NCBI RefSeq assembly: GCF_021206925.1
Contig: NZ_JAJPRF010000001.1
Location: 186,001-250,000, forward strand
Source of the DNA: Rhodoflexus caldus
GTDB lineage: Bacteria > Bacteroidota > Bacteroidia > Cytophagales > Thermoflexibacteraceae
DNA: 64,000 nucleotides
Direction of reading: 5' to 3'
Notes under the pieces: generated by a model
Seen by the model: only the letters and a program-made list of their open reading frames with translations
Told to the model about the DNA's origin: nothing
Database searches by the model: none
In this document: positions 24,886 to 33,313 of the stretch, piece after piece
Numbering within the stretch: the stretch's first letter is position 1
Layout of the letters: each line of letters starts with the position of its first letter
Program-made: the position numbers and the translations under genes

Positions 24886-26595
24886 TCATTTTTTGTGAAC
24901 GCTCCTTTTGCCTGATAACCAAGCCTCTATCTCTGCCAGTGAAAAGGCGTTCAAAATGTGGCGGCTTTCCGCACCGCCTTTGCGGGCAATCGGCAGCCCG
25001 TAGCGCATGTCGTACAGCCCGTCGGTTTCGTGTGCATCGGGGTTGATGCTCAGCAAACAACCGGCCTCAATGGCACGATGTACCCAACGCCAGTCTAAAT
25101 CTAATCGCCAAGGGTTGGCATTGATTTCAATGACTACGCGATGCTCGGCACAAGCTGTAATAATTTCTTCATAATCAATCGGGTAGCCTTCGCGGCGGAG
25201 CAACAGCCGCCCGGTAGGATGCCCTAAAATGGTGGTGTAAGGATTTTCTATGGCTTTCAGTAATCGGCGGGTGGCTTTGGCTTTATCCATTTTTAAACCT
25301 GAATGAACGGATGCTACCACATAGTCAAAAGTTGCCAGCACTTCATCGGGATAGTCTAAGCTGCCATCTGCCAAAATGTCCGATTCAATGCCTTTCAATA
25401 TTTTGAAAGGGGCTAATTGTGCATTGAGTTGGTCAATTTCTTCATGCTGACGCTGTACGCGCTCTATGCTTAAACCATTGGCATAATATGCCGAAACTGA
25501 GTGGTCGGCAATGCCAAAATATTCGCACCCCATCGCACGGGTTGCCTCTGCCATTTGCCGCAGGGTATGTTTGCCGTCCGAATAGGTAGAGTGGTTGTGC
25601 AGAATCCCTTTCAGGTCTTGTAGCTCAACGGGGCGGGGCAATTGATTGGCTTTTGCAAGTGCTATTTCAAATGTTCCTTCCCGCATCTCGGGAGGCACGA
25701 AGGGCAGCCCAAGTGCTTGGTAAACAGCCTCGACAGAACCAAAATCGCTCTGTTTTTTCAGCAGTTCAGGAATGCCCAAACCGTTGAGGTGTGCAGGAGT
25801 GGCGCTGTTTTTCAGGCTCTCGGCAGCAAATCGCATCGGCGTTACCCATTTGATTTCGGAGGGAATGAGCCTTGTGCCGTCGGCCTCATTCAGCAACCAA
25901 CCGCGCCATGCAAAAGGCGAGCAGGCCGGCCAATCGGTTTCAATGGCTGTGTTTGCGCTTGTCCATTGCTGAAAGGCAAGTTCAAAATCGGTAACTGCCG
26001 CAGTGAGTTGCAGCAGGTCTATTACCTCCAAGCAGCGCGCTACTTGACCCGTTACTGCCACCTGCACGGGAGTTGTTTTTTCTTGTAACAATTGCAGCAG
26101 ACGGGCTGCCATTGGCTCGGCATCGGCATAATGCCATTTTTCAGCATTGGCTTCCATGAACTGAATCTGTTCCACAATAGCCGCCTGCGTTTTTTCACCG
26201 AAACCTTTCAGTTCGGCTACCTTGCCGGAACGACAGGCTTCGGCAAGTTCATAGAGGCTTGTAATGCCCAACTCCTGCCAAAGAGCACGCACTTTTTTAG
26301 CACCGATGCCTTTGATATTGAGCATTTCCACTACCCCCTCGGGGGTTTGCGACTTCAACTCTTCCAACTCATCAAACGTGCCTGTTGCAATAATAGCCTG
26401 CGCTTTCTGCGCCATATTTTCGGAAAGCCCCGCAGCTATTAACTGCTCAACAGTGATTTCATCGTCGGAGAGTTCGGCTTTTTCCAATGCAAAAACCGCA
26501 TTGGTATAATTGCGGATTTTAAACGGGTTGGTCTCGTGCAACTCCATCAGTGCGGCTGCCAGTCGGAAGCCCTTAATCACAGCTTTTTTTGACAT
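24886..26595 (-). CDS. polX: PolX-family protein with intact PHP nuclease and degenerate polymerase site
   Basis: A 569-residue protein with the PolX layout: N-terminal 8-kDa-like region, helix-hairpin-helix motifs (LNIKGIGAKKVRALWQELG near 95, LKGFGEKTQAAIV near 130), a palm/thumb region about 150-310, and a C-terminal PHP domain from about 330. PHP metal ligands are present (HNHSTYSDGKHTL, IADHS, IESDIL, LGHPTGR, NPDAHE). At the palm, where PolX enzymes have a GS-x-RR motif and a DxD pair, it reads VTGQVARC (181-188) with no DxD after it. I infer a 3'-5' exonuclease/repair nuclease without polymerase activity. Confidence 0.85.
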   Translation of the reverse strand: MSKKAVIKGFRLAAALMELHETNPFKIRNYTNAVFALEKAELSDDEITVEQLIAAGLSENMAQKAQAIIATGTFDELEELKSQTPEGVVEMLNIKGIGAKKVRALWQELGITSLYELAEACRSGKVAELKGFGEKTQAAIVEQIQFMEANAEKWHYADAEPMAARLLQLLQEKTTPVQVAVTGQVARCLEVIDLLQLTAAVTDFELAFQQWTSANTAIETDWPACSPFAWRGWLLNEADGTRLIPSEIKWVTPMRFAAESLKNSATPAHLNGLGIPELLKKQSDFGSVEAVYQALGLPFVPPEMREGTFEIALAKANQLPRPVELQDLKGILHNHSTYSDGKHTLRQMAEATRAMGCEYFGIADHSVSAYYANGLSIERVQRQHEEIDQLNAQLAPFKILKGIESDILADGSLDYPDEVLATFDYVVASVHSGLKMDKAKATRRLLKAIENPYTTILGHPTGRLLLRREGYPIDYEEIITACAEHRVVIEINANPWRLDLDWRWVHRAIEAGCLLSINPDAHETDGLYDMRYGLPIARKGGAESRHILNAFSLAEIEAWLSGKRSVHKK

Positions 26596-26632
26596 ACTGC
26601 GAAGATAATGCATGAAGCCGTTTCCATCGCCT

Positions 26633-26640
26633 TAACTTTG
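26633..26640 (+). promoter_or_regulatory. -7 box (TAACTTTG) 5 nt before the FecCD permease ATG
   Basis: An exact TAnnTTTG match at 26633-26640; the start codon is at 26646. With the usual distance, transcription would begin at about the A of the ATG, giving a leaderless message. No clear -33 element. Confidence 0.45.
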
Positions 26641-26645
26641 CAACC

Positions 26646-27656
26646 ATGCGCCCACACTATTTGCTTGCGCCTGTATTCGTGCTGCTTTTGCTGCTTTGCA
26701 TAGCCAACGTTGCTGTGGGAAGCGTGTATATCCCCCTTGGAGAGGTGGTCGGTATTATCACAAAAAGCATTGCGGATTCTAATAATTACCTGATTATCTG
26801 GGAATTTCGCATTCCGAAGATGCTGACGGCAGTTTTGGCCGGTGCTGCACTGTCGGTCAGCGGACTACAGATGCAAACGCTTTTTCGCAACCCGCTGGCC
26901 GGGCCTTATGTATTGGGTATCAGTTCGGGAGCAAGTTTGGGGGTTGCATTGGTGGTAATGGGCGGCAGCTATTGGGGCTTGCGCTGGAGCGGTATTGGGG
27001 GGAGTTGGCTGCTCATTGGCGCCGCTGTTACAGGAGCAATATTGGCACTGCTGTTGATGATGCGCATGGCTGCCCGTATGCAGGCCGGACAAAATACGGC
27101 CTTGCTGATTGCAGGGCTTATGCTGGGAAGTACGGTTAGCGCCATTGTCAATTTACTGGAATATTTCAGCACGTCGGAAGAGTTGCAACGCTATGTGATG
27201 TGGGGCTTTGGCAGCCTGACTGCCGTAGATTGGCAGAAGATGCAGGTGCTTGCTCCTTTCGTGGGCGTAGCGCTGCTTATTTCGCTGTTGTATTTCAAAC
27301 CTTTGGATGTGCTGCATTTGGGCGAATTGTATGCGCAAACTTCGGGGCTTCATGTGCGCAAAGTGCGTCGGCGATTAGTGATTTTGACAGGTCTGCTGGC
27401 AGGCGGCATTACTGCTTTTTGCGGGCCTATTGGTTTTATAGGGCTGGCCGTACCGCAAATAGCGCGATTGCTTGCACGAACCGCACGCAACAAAGTTCTG
27501 CTCCCGCTTAGCGCCATGCTCGGCGCGTGCATGTTGCTGCTCTGCGATATGCTTTGCTACCTGCCGCCTCGCGGACAGGTATTGCCTATTAATGCCATTA
27601 CTTCGCTCATTGGCGCACCCATTGTCATATGGCTGGTGCTGCAACGCTGGAAATAA
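26646..27656 (+). CDS. FecCD/BtuC-family ABC transporter permease
   Basis: A 336-residue permease with about nine or ten membrane helices. The segments IIWEFRIPKMLTAVLAGAAL, NPLAGPYVLGISSGASLG and FCGPIGFIGLAVPQIARLL are the conserved signatures of permeases for iron-siderophore, haem or cobalamin import. Neither the ATP-binding subunit nor the substrate-binding protein is adjacent, so the substrate is open. It is divergent from the PolX gene with only about 50 bp between start codons. Confidence 0.92.
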   Translation: MRPHYLLAPVFVLLLLLCIANVAVGSVYIPLGEVVGIITKSIADSNNYLIIWEFRIPKMLTAVLAGAALSVSGLQMQTLFRNPLAGPYVLGISSGASLGVALVVMGGSYWGLRWSGIGGSWLLIGAAVTGAILALLLMMRMAARMQAGQNTALLIAGLMLGSTVSAIVNLLEYFSTSEELQRYVMWGFGSLTAVDWQKMQVLAPFVGVALLISLLYFKPLDVLHLGELYAQTSGLHVRKVRRRLVILTGLLAGGITAFCGPIGFIGLAVPQIARLLARTARNKVLLPLSAMLGACMLLLCDMLCYLPPRGQVLPINAITSLIGAPIVIWLVLQRWK

Positions 27657-27732
27657 TACTTTTTAGAGACTGTCAAGTAAACCGAGCCTCATTCTCCGGC
27701 TGAAAGAAAAAGACTTACAGCTAACAACGGGG

Positions 27733-27855
27733 GTTAAATGTTAAATATTGTTAAAAAGTGTTAAAACAGTCTAAAAGCCTGCCCCAAGCCCGAATTGCGG
27801 AAAATGTTGTAACCGGTTTTCAAAATGTGTAACCTGAGTGTGAACCTTTGTAACC
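27733..27855. repeat. Two arrays of short direct repeats (GTTAAA and GTAACC)
   Basis: GTTAAA occurs at 27733, 27740, 27750 and 27760, the last three exactly 10 bp apart and each preceded by T. GTAACC occurs at 27809, 27829 and 27850 (20 and 21 bp apart), with GTGAACC between the last two. Both arrays lie between the 3' ends of the permease and tRNA genes, where promoter operators are not expected. 27657-27732 shows nothing recognisable. Confidence 0.5.
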
Positions 27856-27863
27856 AAAAAGAA

Positions 27864-27940
27864 GCCGCCAAACGCTGTTAGAATGCATTTGGCGGCGCGT
27901 GCAACGGCGCGTGCAACGGCGCGTGCAACGGCGGTTTTTT
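27864..27940. terminator. Hairpin terminator interrupted by a 12-bp tandem repeat
   Basis: GCCGCCAAA (27864-27872) pairs with TTTGGCGGC (27888-27896). Between that arm and the T-run (27935-27940) lie three exact copies of CGGCGCGTGCAA (27893-27928) plus a partial fourth. The 5' arm could pair with either the first or the last GGCGG copy, but only the last is next to the T-run. Confidence 0.6.
27893..27933. repeat. 12-bp tandem repeat, 3.4 copies
   Basis: Three perfect units of CGGCGCGTGCAA at 27893, 27905 and 27917, then CGGCG. The unit count is likely to vary by replication slippage. Confidence 0.9.
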
Positions 27941-27949
27941 GCGTTCCTG

Positions 27950-28023
27950 TGGGCCCAACAGGGCTCGAACCTGTGACCCCCTGATTATGAGTCAGATGCT
28001 CTAACCGACTGAGCTATGGGCCC
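27950..28023 (-). tRNA. tRNA with anticodon CAU (probably elongator Met)
   Basis: On the minus strand a 74-nt cloverleaf: acceptor GGGCCCA/TGGGCCC, D arm with GCTCAGTCGGTTAGAGC, anticodon loop CTCATAA (anticodon complement at 27987-27989), and T arm with GGTTCGAGCC. The 3' CCA is not encoded. CAU could be elongator methionine or, after lysidine modification, isoleucine-2; the T-stem GGGGTCACAGG and loop context favour Met. Initiator Met is excluded by the absence of three G-C pairs at the base of the anticodon stem. Confidence 0.9.
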
Positions 28024-28099
28024 CTTTGCGTTTCAGTTGTGCTGAAAACGCTGCAAATATAAGCCTTTTGCCCGTTTGTAAAACAATGCGCTTGTTTTT

Positions 28100-29011
28100 T
28101 TATTTCGCAGGGCGGGCTACGGTGTAAAGAAAGCCCACATTCAGAATCTGATTCCACTGAATAGCCGTGTCTTGGTCGGTGTCGTAAAGCAGGGTTGCCC
28201 CAAAATTGACTTTGATGTACTTATTCACTGCCATTTCCAGCAGTGCATCCAAACGGTGGTCGGGGTCAAACTGTTGATAATTGGCAAAAAGCAGGTAACG
28301 CGCTTTCAAAGAGATATTTTCAGCCAATTTAGCGTTGATATCTGCCTGAATTTGTGCGGCGGCAATTTCGCTGCGTACTGTTTTGCCTGCCTCTACGCCG
28401 TAACGCCTGCCGTCGGGAGAAGTCGGCAAGATGCCGTTGTCGGTAACAATGGTGAAGCGTGGCGAAAAGGGGCTCATTTTCAGCGAAAACCATGGCTTAG
28501 GCTTGTAATCAAAGCCAATGGCAAAAGTCAGGAAGGCAGGCGCGAAAAAGTTGGAGATGCGCGGCTGGTCGGTTTTGGCATAGTCAAAACCCGGCGCAAA
28601 TTGCGAAAGGAAATTCCCCGAAAGAAACACATCCCAGTGGTTGGCGATTTGGTAGCCTGCCACGCTGTTCAGAAAAATGCGGTCTGCATTTTTGCGCTGC
28701 CCGATGCCGTCTGTCCAAACTAAGCCGTAGAGCAACTCGGCATCGTTTGCCCACGACCATTTCGCTTTTTTGTAGTTGGCTTTGGCGGTAAAAACCGTTC
28801 CTACGGCAATGGAATTAGTGCCGCCTGCCTTCCAGTTACTGCTGAACGAGCCCTGATTGAAATTAATGCCAAGGCTCATTTTTTTGTCCCAATAGGTCGT
28901 GTCTTGGGCAGTTGTCGCATCGGACTGTGCATGTAAGATATTTGCCCACATCATCAGGCTGTACAGGCACGCGGCAAGCAGCACGCGTCTAAAAAATCGG
29001 TTTGTTTGCAT
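28100..29011 (-). CDS. DUF3078 family outer-membrane/periplasmic protein
   Basis: A 303-residue exported protein with a signal peptide (to about residue 28, ending ANILHAQ). The mature part starts TTYWDKKMSLGINFNQGSFS and is made of alternating beta strands rich in aromatic residues, with NWKAGGTNSIAVGTVFTA and RIFLNSVAGYQIANHWDVF, the pattern of DUF3078, probably a small beta-barrel. Function unknown. It is downstream of nothing on its strand and divergent from the acyltransferase gene. Confidence 0.82.
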   Translation of the reverse strand: MQTNRFFRRVLLAACLYSLMMWANILHAQSDATTAQDTTYWDKKMSLGINFNQGSFSSNWKAGGTNSIAVGTVFTAKANYKKAKWSWANDAELLYGLVWTDGIGQRKNADRIFLNSVAGYQIANHWDVFLSGNFLSQFAPGFDYAKTDQPRISNFFAPAFLTFAIGFDYKPKPWFSLKMSPFSPRFTIVTDNGILPTSPDGRRYGVEAGKTVRSEIAAAQIQADINAKLAENISLKARYLLFANYQQFDPDHRLDALLEMAVNKYIKVNFGATLLYDTDQDTAIQWNQILNVGFLYTVARPAK

Positions 29012-29064
29012 GGTACAGTTTAGTTAGCTTTTGCGAAAGATAAACAGGCTACGCGCTAAAAACG

Positions 29065-29072
29065 TACTTTTG
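29065..29072 (+). promoter_or_regulatory. -7 box (TACTTTTG) 4 nt before the acyltransferase ATG
   Basis: An exact TAnnTTTG match ending 4 nt before the start codon at 29077, again suggesting a leaderless transcript. No convincing -33 element. Confidence 0.4.
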
Positions 29073-29076
29073 CGGC

Positions 29077-29928
29077 ATGTTTTTCATCCGATTGATTTCG
29101 CGTTTGCCTTGGGCTGTGCTGCACCGCATCAGCGATTTTCTTTTTGTGCTCACCTACTACCTGATTGGCTATCGGAAAAAAGTTGTCATGCACAACTTGG
29201 TGCTTGCCTTCCCCGAAAAAACAGATGCCGAACGCAAGGCTATTGCCAAAGAATTTTACAAACATCTGTGTGATATTATCGTGGAAATGGTGAAAACGCT
29301 GACCATTTCGGAGGAAGATTTTCGCGAGCATATCTACATGGAAAACCCCGAGCTGTTGGCAAAATATCTTGAGCAAGGGCAGTCGTGCATCATTATGGCG
29401 GGGCACGTATCGCATTGGGAGTGGACACCGCCCATTCTGAAACTATTGTTTCCGAAATACGGCGGCTTGCCTGTGTACAAAACCTTGTCCAATCCTTTTT
29501 CCGACCGTTTGGTATTGCAGATTCGCTCGCGCTTTGGCGTAACCCCCATTACCAAAGAAAACACCCTGCGCGAAGTGGTGCGCCGCAAGAAAGCGGGCGA
29601 AACATTTATCCTTGGGTTGGTAGCCGACCAAAGCCCGGCCGGCCATGAGCTGGATTTTAAAACCAATTTTTTCAATATTCCGACTTATTTTTATACAGGC
29701 AGCGATAAGCTGGCACGGCAAACAGGTTTTCCTGTTTTTTATTCGGAAATTGAGCGACTTGCCCGCAGCCGATATGTGCTTCGCCTGCAACTGATAGAGC
29801 CGCAGCAGAATTATCCGAATGAAATTATAGAAATTTATGCACGGTTATTGGAAGCCTCTATCCGTAAGCACCCTGCCCACTGGCTGTGGAGTCATAAACG
29901 TTGGAAATTTTTAGCGCATGAGAACTAA
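29077..29928 (+). CDS. LpxL/HtrB-like lysophospholipid acyltransferase
   Basis: A 283-residue inner-membrane acyltransferase with an N-terminal membrane helix region and the catalytic HX4(D/E) motif in AGHVSHWEWT near residue 109. YLIGYRKKVVMHNLVLAFPE and VADQSPAGHELDFKTNFFN are typical of the lipid A late-acyltransferase family, and it ends HPAHWLWSHKRWKF as those enzymes do. It probably adds a secondary acyl chain to lipid A. The final 11 bp overlap the next gene. Confidence 0.9.
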   Translation: MFFIRLISRLPWAVLHRISDFLFVLTYYLIGYRKKVVMHNLVLAFPEKTDAERKAIAKEFYKHLCDIIVEMVKTLTISEEDFREHIYMENPELLAKYLEQGQSCIIMAGHVSHWEWTPPILKLLFPKYGGLPVYKTLSNPFSDRLVLQIRSRFGVTPITKENTLREVVRRKKAGETFILGLVADQSPAGHELDFKTNFFNIPTYFYTGSDKLARQTGFPVFYSEIERLARSRYVLRLQLIEPQQNYPNEIIEIYARLLEASIRKHPAHWLWSHKRWKFLAHEN

Positions 29929-31102
29929 GGTCATTCTTTCGGCAACTCTGCTTATATGGAGCAACTTGGTTGCTGTCTTGGCACAAACCGATGGCATTCG
30001 CTTTGAGGCAGTTGCTTTTGAGGCTGCACTCGCAAAAGCACAGGCAACCAACAAATACATTTTTGTAGATGTGTACACCGAATGGTGCGCACCTTGCAAA
30101 AAGTTGGAAAAAGAAGTTTTCACCCATCCGGAAGTGGCCTATTTTTTCAACCAGAACTTTATTAACCTGAAAATCAATGCCGAAAAGGGCGAGGGTGTTG
30201 AGTTTTCCAGCGTGTTTGATGTCAATGCCTACCCCTGCGCCTTGTTTTTTTCGCCCGATGGCAAGTTGGTGCATCGCACCGTAGGTTATTTTGAATCGCA
30301 GGCGTTTATTGAAAACGGCAAAAATGCGCTCAATACTGACCGCCAGATAGTTACATTGAGTCAAAAATATGAAAGCGGCGACCGCAGCGAGCAGGTTTTG
30401 CGCAATTATGCCTATGCGTTGCTGGCCGCCGGGGATATCAAAGCCTCTGCTATTGCAAGGGAGTTACTGAAACAGCTAACCCCTGACAAATGGCATCAGC
30501 CCGAAAACTGGGAGCTTATCCAAAAAATGGAACTGGATATGAACAGCCCCGTTTTTGATTATGTGGCAAAAAACCCTCAGTTGTTTGCTCCTTATGAACC
30601 CGAATACAGCGCCTACATCCACTTGGTAACGGGCAGGGCGATGTTTATGGCAGGCAGAAGCCAAAAACCGGAACGATTGCGATTGGTAAAACAAGTTTTG
30701 AAATACTACTTTCCGCAAGATTCGGCAAAATATATGGCCAGAGCCGATTTTTATTTTTACACCATCGGCAACCACGATGAGAAAAAATATGCCGCTGCCG
30801 TCCGTTATTTAGACAACTATTGCAACGATTGGCAAGAACTTAACGAGATGGCATGGAACTATTACGAGCAGGAAGAAACACAACCGCAACTGCAAAAAGC
30901 GCTGCAATGGGCAGAAAAATCGGTGCAGTTACACAAAACCTATCAGAATTTAGACACAAAAGCACATCTACTGTATAAATTAGGGCAAAACGGAGCCGCC
31001 GCAGCGACCGCACGAGAAGCCATCACGCTGGGAGAATCTGCCAAAATGGATGTTAGCATGACCCGAGAACTGTTATTGAAAATAACACAGCCTAAAAAGT
31101 AA
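29918..31102 (+). CDS. Exported thioredoxin-like protein with TPR-like C-terminus
   Basis: A 394-residue protein with a signal peptide (residues 1-22, ending AVLAQ) and an N-terminal thioredoxin domain with active site EWCAPCKKLEKEVF near residue 52 and the cis-proline region YPCALFFSPDGK. The C-terminal ~230 residues are helical with TPR-like repeats (YAYALLAAGDIKASAIAREL; ALQWAEKSVQLHKTYQNLDT). A periplasmic disulfide or redox role is likely. It overlaps the acyltransferase gene by 11 bp. Confidence 0.85.
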   Translation: MRTKVILSATLLIWSNLVAVLAQTDGIRFEAVAFEAALAKAQATNKYIFVDVYTEWCAPCKKLEKEVFTHPEVAYFFNQNFINLKINAEKGEGVEFSSVFDVNAYPCALFFSPDGKLVHRTVGYFESQAFIENGKNALNTDRQIVTLSQKYESGDRSEQVLRNYAYALLAAGDIKASAIARELLKQLTPDKWHQPENWELIQKMELDMNSPVFDYVAKNPQLFAPYEPEYSAYIHLVTGRAMFMAGRSQKPERLRLVKQVLKYYFPQDSAKYMARADFYFYTIGNHDEKKYAAAVRYLDNYCNDWQELNEMAWNYYEQEETQPQLQKALQWAEKSVQLHKTYQNLDTKAHLLYKLGQNGAAAATAREAITLGESAKMDVSMTRELLLKITQPKK

Positions 31103-31165
31103 ACTGCAAACAACTTCCGGCTGTTATCAGATTACTTCTTAAAATTCATTCACCTACGCTTACAC

Positions 31166-32482
31166 ATGAAAATTCTAAAATTTGGCGGCACTTCGGTAGG
31201 AAGTGCGCAGCGGATTCAAAATGTTGAAAAACTGATTAATACGCCCGAGCGAAAAATCGTGGTGTTATCGGCCATGTCAGGCACTACCAATGCCTTGGTA
31301 AAAATCAGTGAGGCATTATTTGCCAAGAACTATCAGGAGGCACATAAACAGATTGACGAGCTGGAAGCCAAATATCACGCAGTAGTAGCGGAATTGTACA
31401 AAACCGAGGCAGGCAAAGCCAAAGGAACACGACTGATTTACGACCATTTCGGTTACATGCGTGTATTGGCCAAGAATATGTTCAATGCACGAAAAGAAAA
31501 GGCAATGCTGGCAGAAGGCGAAATTCTTTCTACCCACCTGATGCTGTATTACCTCGAGGAAATCGGCGTAGATGCAGTCCTGCTCGATGCGCTGGATTTT
31601 ATGCGCATTGATGAAAACGAAGAGCCCGATTTGCCATTCATCTCCGAACAACTCAACGCAGAATTAGCCAAATATCCTGATAAGCAACTGTTTATCACAC
31701 AGGGTTACATCTGCCTTAACTCCTACGGAGAGGTAGATAACCTCAAACGCGGCGGCAGCGACTACACAGCCTCACTCATTGGTGCGGCAATCATGGCCGA
31801 AGAAGTGCAGATATGGACCGATATTGACGGTATGCACAACAACGACCCGCGCATTGTGGAACGCACGGTGCCCGTTGCCGAGCTGTCGTTTGATGAAGCA
31901 GCAGAGCTTGCCTATTTTGGTGCAAAAATTTTGCACCCGCAAAGCGTAAACCCCGCGCGATTGAAGAAAATTCCGGTGCGTTTGCTGAATACAATGCAGC
32001 CCGAACAACCCGGTACGCTCATCAGCGACCATGCCGCCGGCCACGGTATTAAGGCAGTCGCAGCGAAAGACAATATCACGGCCATTCGCGTACAGTCGGG
32101 GCGCATGTTTCTTGCCTACGGATTCCTCAAAAAACTTTTTGAGGTATTTGAGCGCTACAAAACACCTATTGATATGATTACCACTTCGGAAGTGGCCGTT
32201 TCGCTTACTATTGACAATACCGCACACTTACAGGAAATAGTGGCCGATTTGCAGCAGTTCAGTACGGTGGAAGTAGAACATGACCAAACCATCATCTGCG
32301 TAGTAGGCGATATGATGGAACAAAAGCAAGACTATGTAGCCCAAGTGTTGGAGTCCGTAAAAGGAATTCCCATTCGCATGGTTTCGTATGGCGGCAGCAA
32401 AAACAATATTTCCCTGTTGGTGCACAGCAGCCGCAAAGCCGATGTGTTGAAGGGACTCAACAAAGGCATTTTTGGGTTGTAA
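31166..32482 (+). CDS. lysC: Aspartate kinase (monofunctional)
   Basis: Phosphorylates aspartate at the entry to lysine, threonine and methionine synthesis. The 438-residue protein begins MKILKFGGTSVGSAQRI, has the LKRGGSDYTASLIGAAIMAE kinase motif, AELAYFGAKILHPQSVNPA, and two ACT domains in the last ~130 residues (MITTSEVAVSLTID) for feedback control. It has no homoserine dehydrogenase domain. The symbol lysC is used for the monofunctional type; which end product regulates it cannot be seen. Confidence 0.93.
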   Translation: MKILKFGGTSVGSAQRIQNVEKLINTPERKIVVLSAMSGTTNALVKISEALFAKNYQEAHKQIDELEAKYHAVVAELYKTEAGKAKGTRLIYDHFGYMRVLAKNMFNARKEKAMLAEGEILSTHLMLYYLEEIGVDAVLLDALDFMRIDENEEPDLPFISEQLNAELAKYPDKQLFITQGYICLNSYGEVDNLKRGGSDYTASLIGAAIMAEEVQIWTDIDGMHNNDPRIVERTVPVAELSFDEAAELAYFGAKILHPQSVNPARLKKIPVRLLNTMQPEQPGTLISDHAAGHGIKAVAAKDNITAIRVQSGRMFLAYGFLKKLFEVFERYKTPIDMITTSEVAVSLTIDNTAHLQEIVADLQQFSTVEVEHDQTIICVVGDMMEQKQDYVAQVLESVKGIPIRMVSYGGSKNNISLLVHSSRKADVLKGLNKGIFGL

Positions 32483-32493
32483 TAGATTATGGA

Positions 32494-32600
32494 TAATCCT
32501 GACAGGTTGGTAAAGCCTGTCAGGATTAAACTTTTGACTATCAACAACTTCATCACAAATTTCTCCGCCAAATCATCTGCACTTGTGCGATTGCGGTAAG
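32494..32600 (+). repeat. Dispersed repeat, copy C: perfect hairpin + diverged tail
   Basis: TAATCCTGACAGG (32494-32506) pairs perfectly with CCTGTCAGGATTA (32516-32528), a 13-bp stem with a 9-nt loop. The following 70 nt resemble the tail of copies A and E only weakly (TAAAC, CAAATTTC, ACTTGTGC in the right order). It lies between the convergent aspartate kinase and phosphoesterase genes and may serve both as a terminator. Confidence 0.55.
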
Positions 32601-32602
32601 TC

Positions 32603-33157
32603 TTAAAGTTCCTCGCGGCCTTTATAATTTTTGCTGTTGCCGCCCCGCTTGCCTAATTCAATGACTTCTAACTGACCAATACTTGCCAGCCCCTGTTTTT
32701 CGGTATCTATGGCAAACCGGAGCAGTGTACGCACCTTATGAAAGCCTTCTTGCCCCGCAGCCCCGGGGTTCAGGTGCAGCAGTTGCCGCTCCGCATCGGG
32801 AATGACTTTGAGGATGTGCGAATGGCCGCAAATAAAAACATCGGGACGAATGTCGGCCAATTGCTTTTTTAAAGCCGCCGTATAGCGGGGTGGATAACCG
32901 CCAATGTGTGTCATCCATATTTTCAGATTGCCGCAAGTAAAAATCTGGTTTTCAGGATATTGCTGACGAATAATCAGATTGTCAATATTGCCGTAAACGG
33001 CTCGCAACGGCTTAAATGCGGCAAGTCTTTCGGCAACAGCCCAATCGCCAATATCGCCTGCATGCCAGATTTCATCACAGGCAGCGAAATAATCAAACAC
33101 ACGCTCATCCAAGTAGCCGTGCGTATCGGAAATTAAGCCAATGCGAATCAAGGTCAT
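32603..33157 (-). CDS. YfcE/MJ0936-type metallophosphoesterase
   Basis: A 184-residue soluble phosphoesterase with all metal-binding motifs of the calcineurin-like fold: ISDTHGYLD, HAGDIGDW, YGNIDN, ICGHSHILKV and LNPGAAGQ. The family hydrolyses phosphodiesters in vitro; the cellular substrate is unknown. The ATG at 33157 (MTLIRIGLISDTHG) is chosen, since the alternative six codons upstream adds nothing conserved. Confidence 0.93.
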   Translation of the reverse strand: MTLIRIGLISDTHGYLDERVFDYFAACDEIWHAGDIGDWAVAERLAAFKPLRAVYGNIDNLIIRQQYPENQIFTCGNLKIWMTHIGGYPPRYTAALKKQLADIRPDVFICGHSHILKVIPDAERQLLHLNPGAAGQEGFHKVRTLLRFAIDTEKQGLASIGQLEVIELGKRGGNSKNYKGREEL

Positions 33158-33313
33158 GACTCTTTTTTGCAGCAAGTTAAGGGTTAGCTGTCAAATGCTT
33201 TCGCCTCTTAGCAGCAGGTATCGGCAAAATAAATCGGTATCTCAGATTCAAAAATATGCCATCCGAAAAAATCCATTCGCTTGTGTCGTGCGTCGGGAAA
33301 TGAATAAACACAC

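Noticed and set aside
27893-27933. Short tandem repeat as a CRISPR remnant
   Set aside because: Units are 12 bp and contiguous without spacers, and no cas genes are present.
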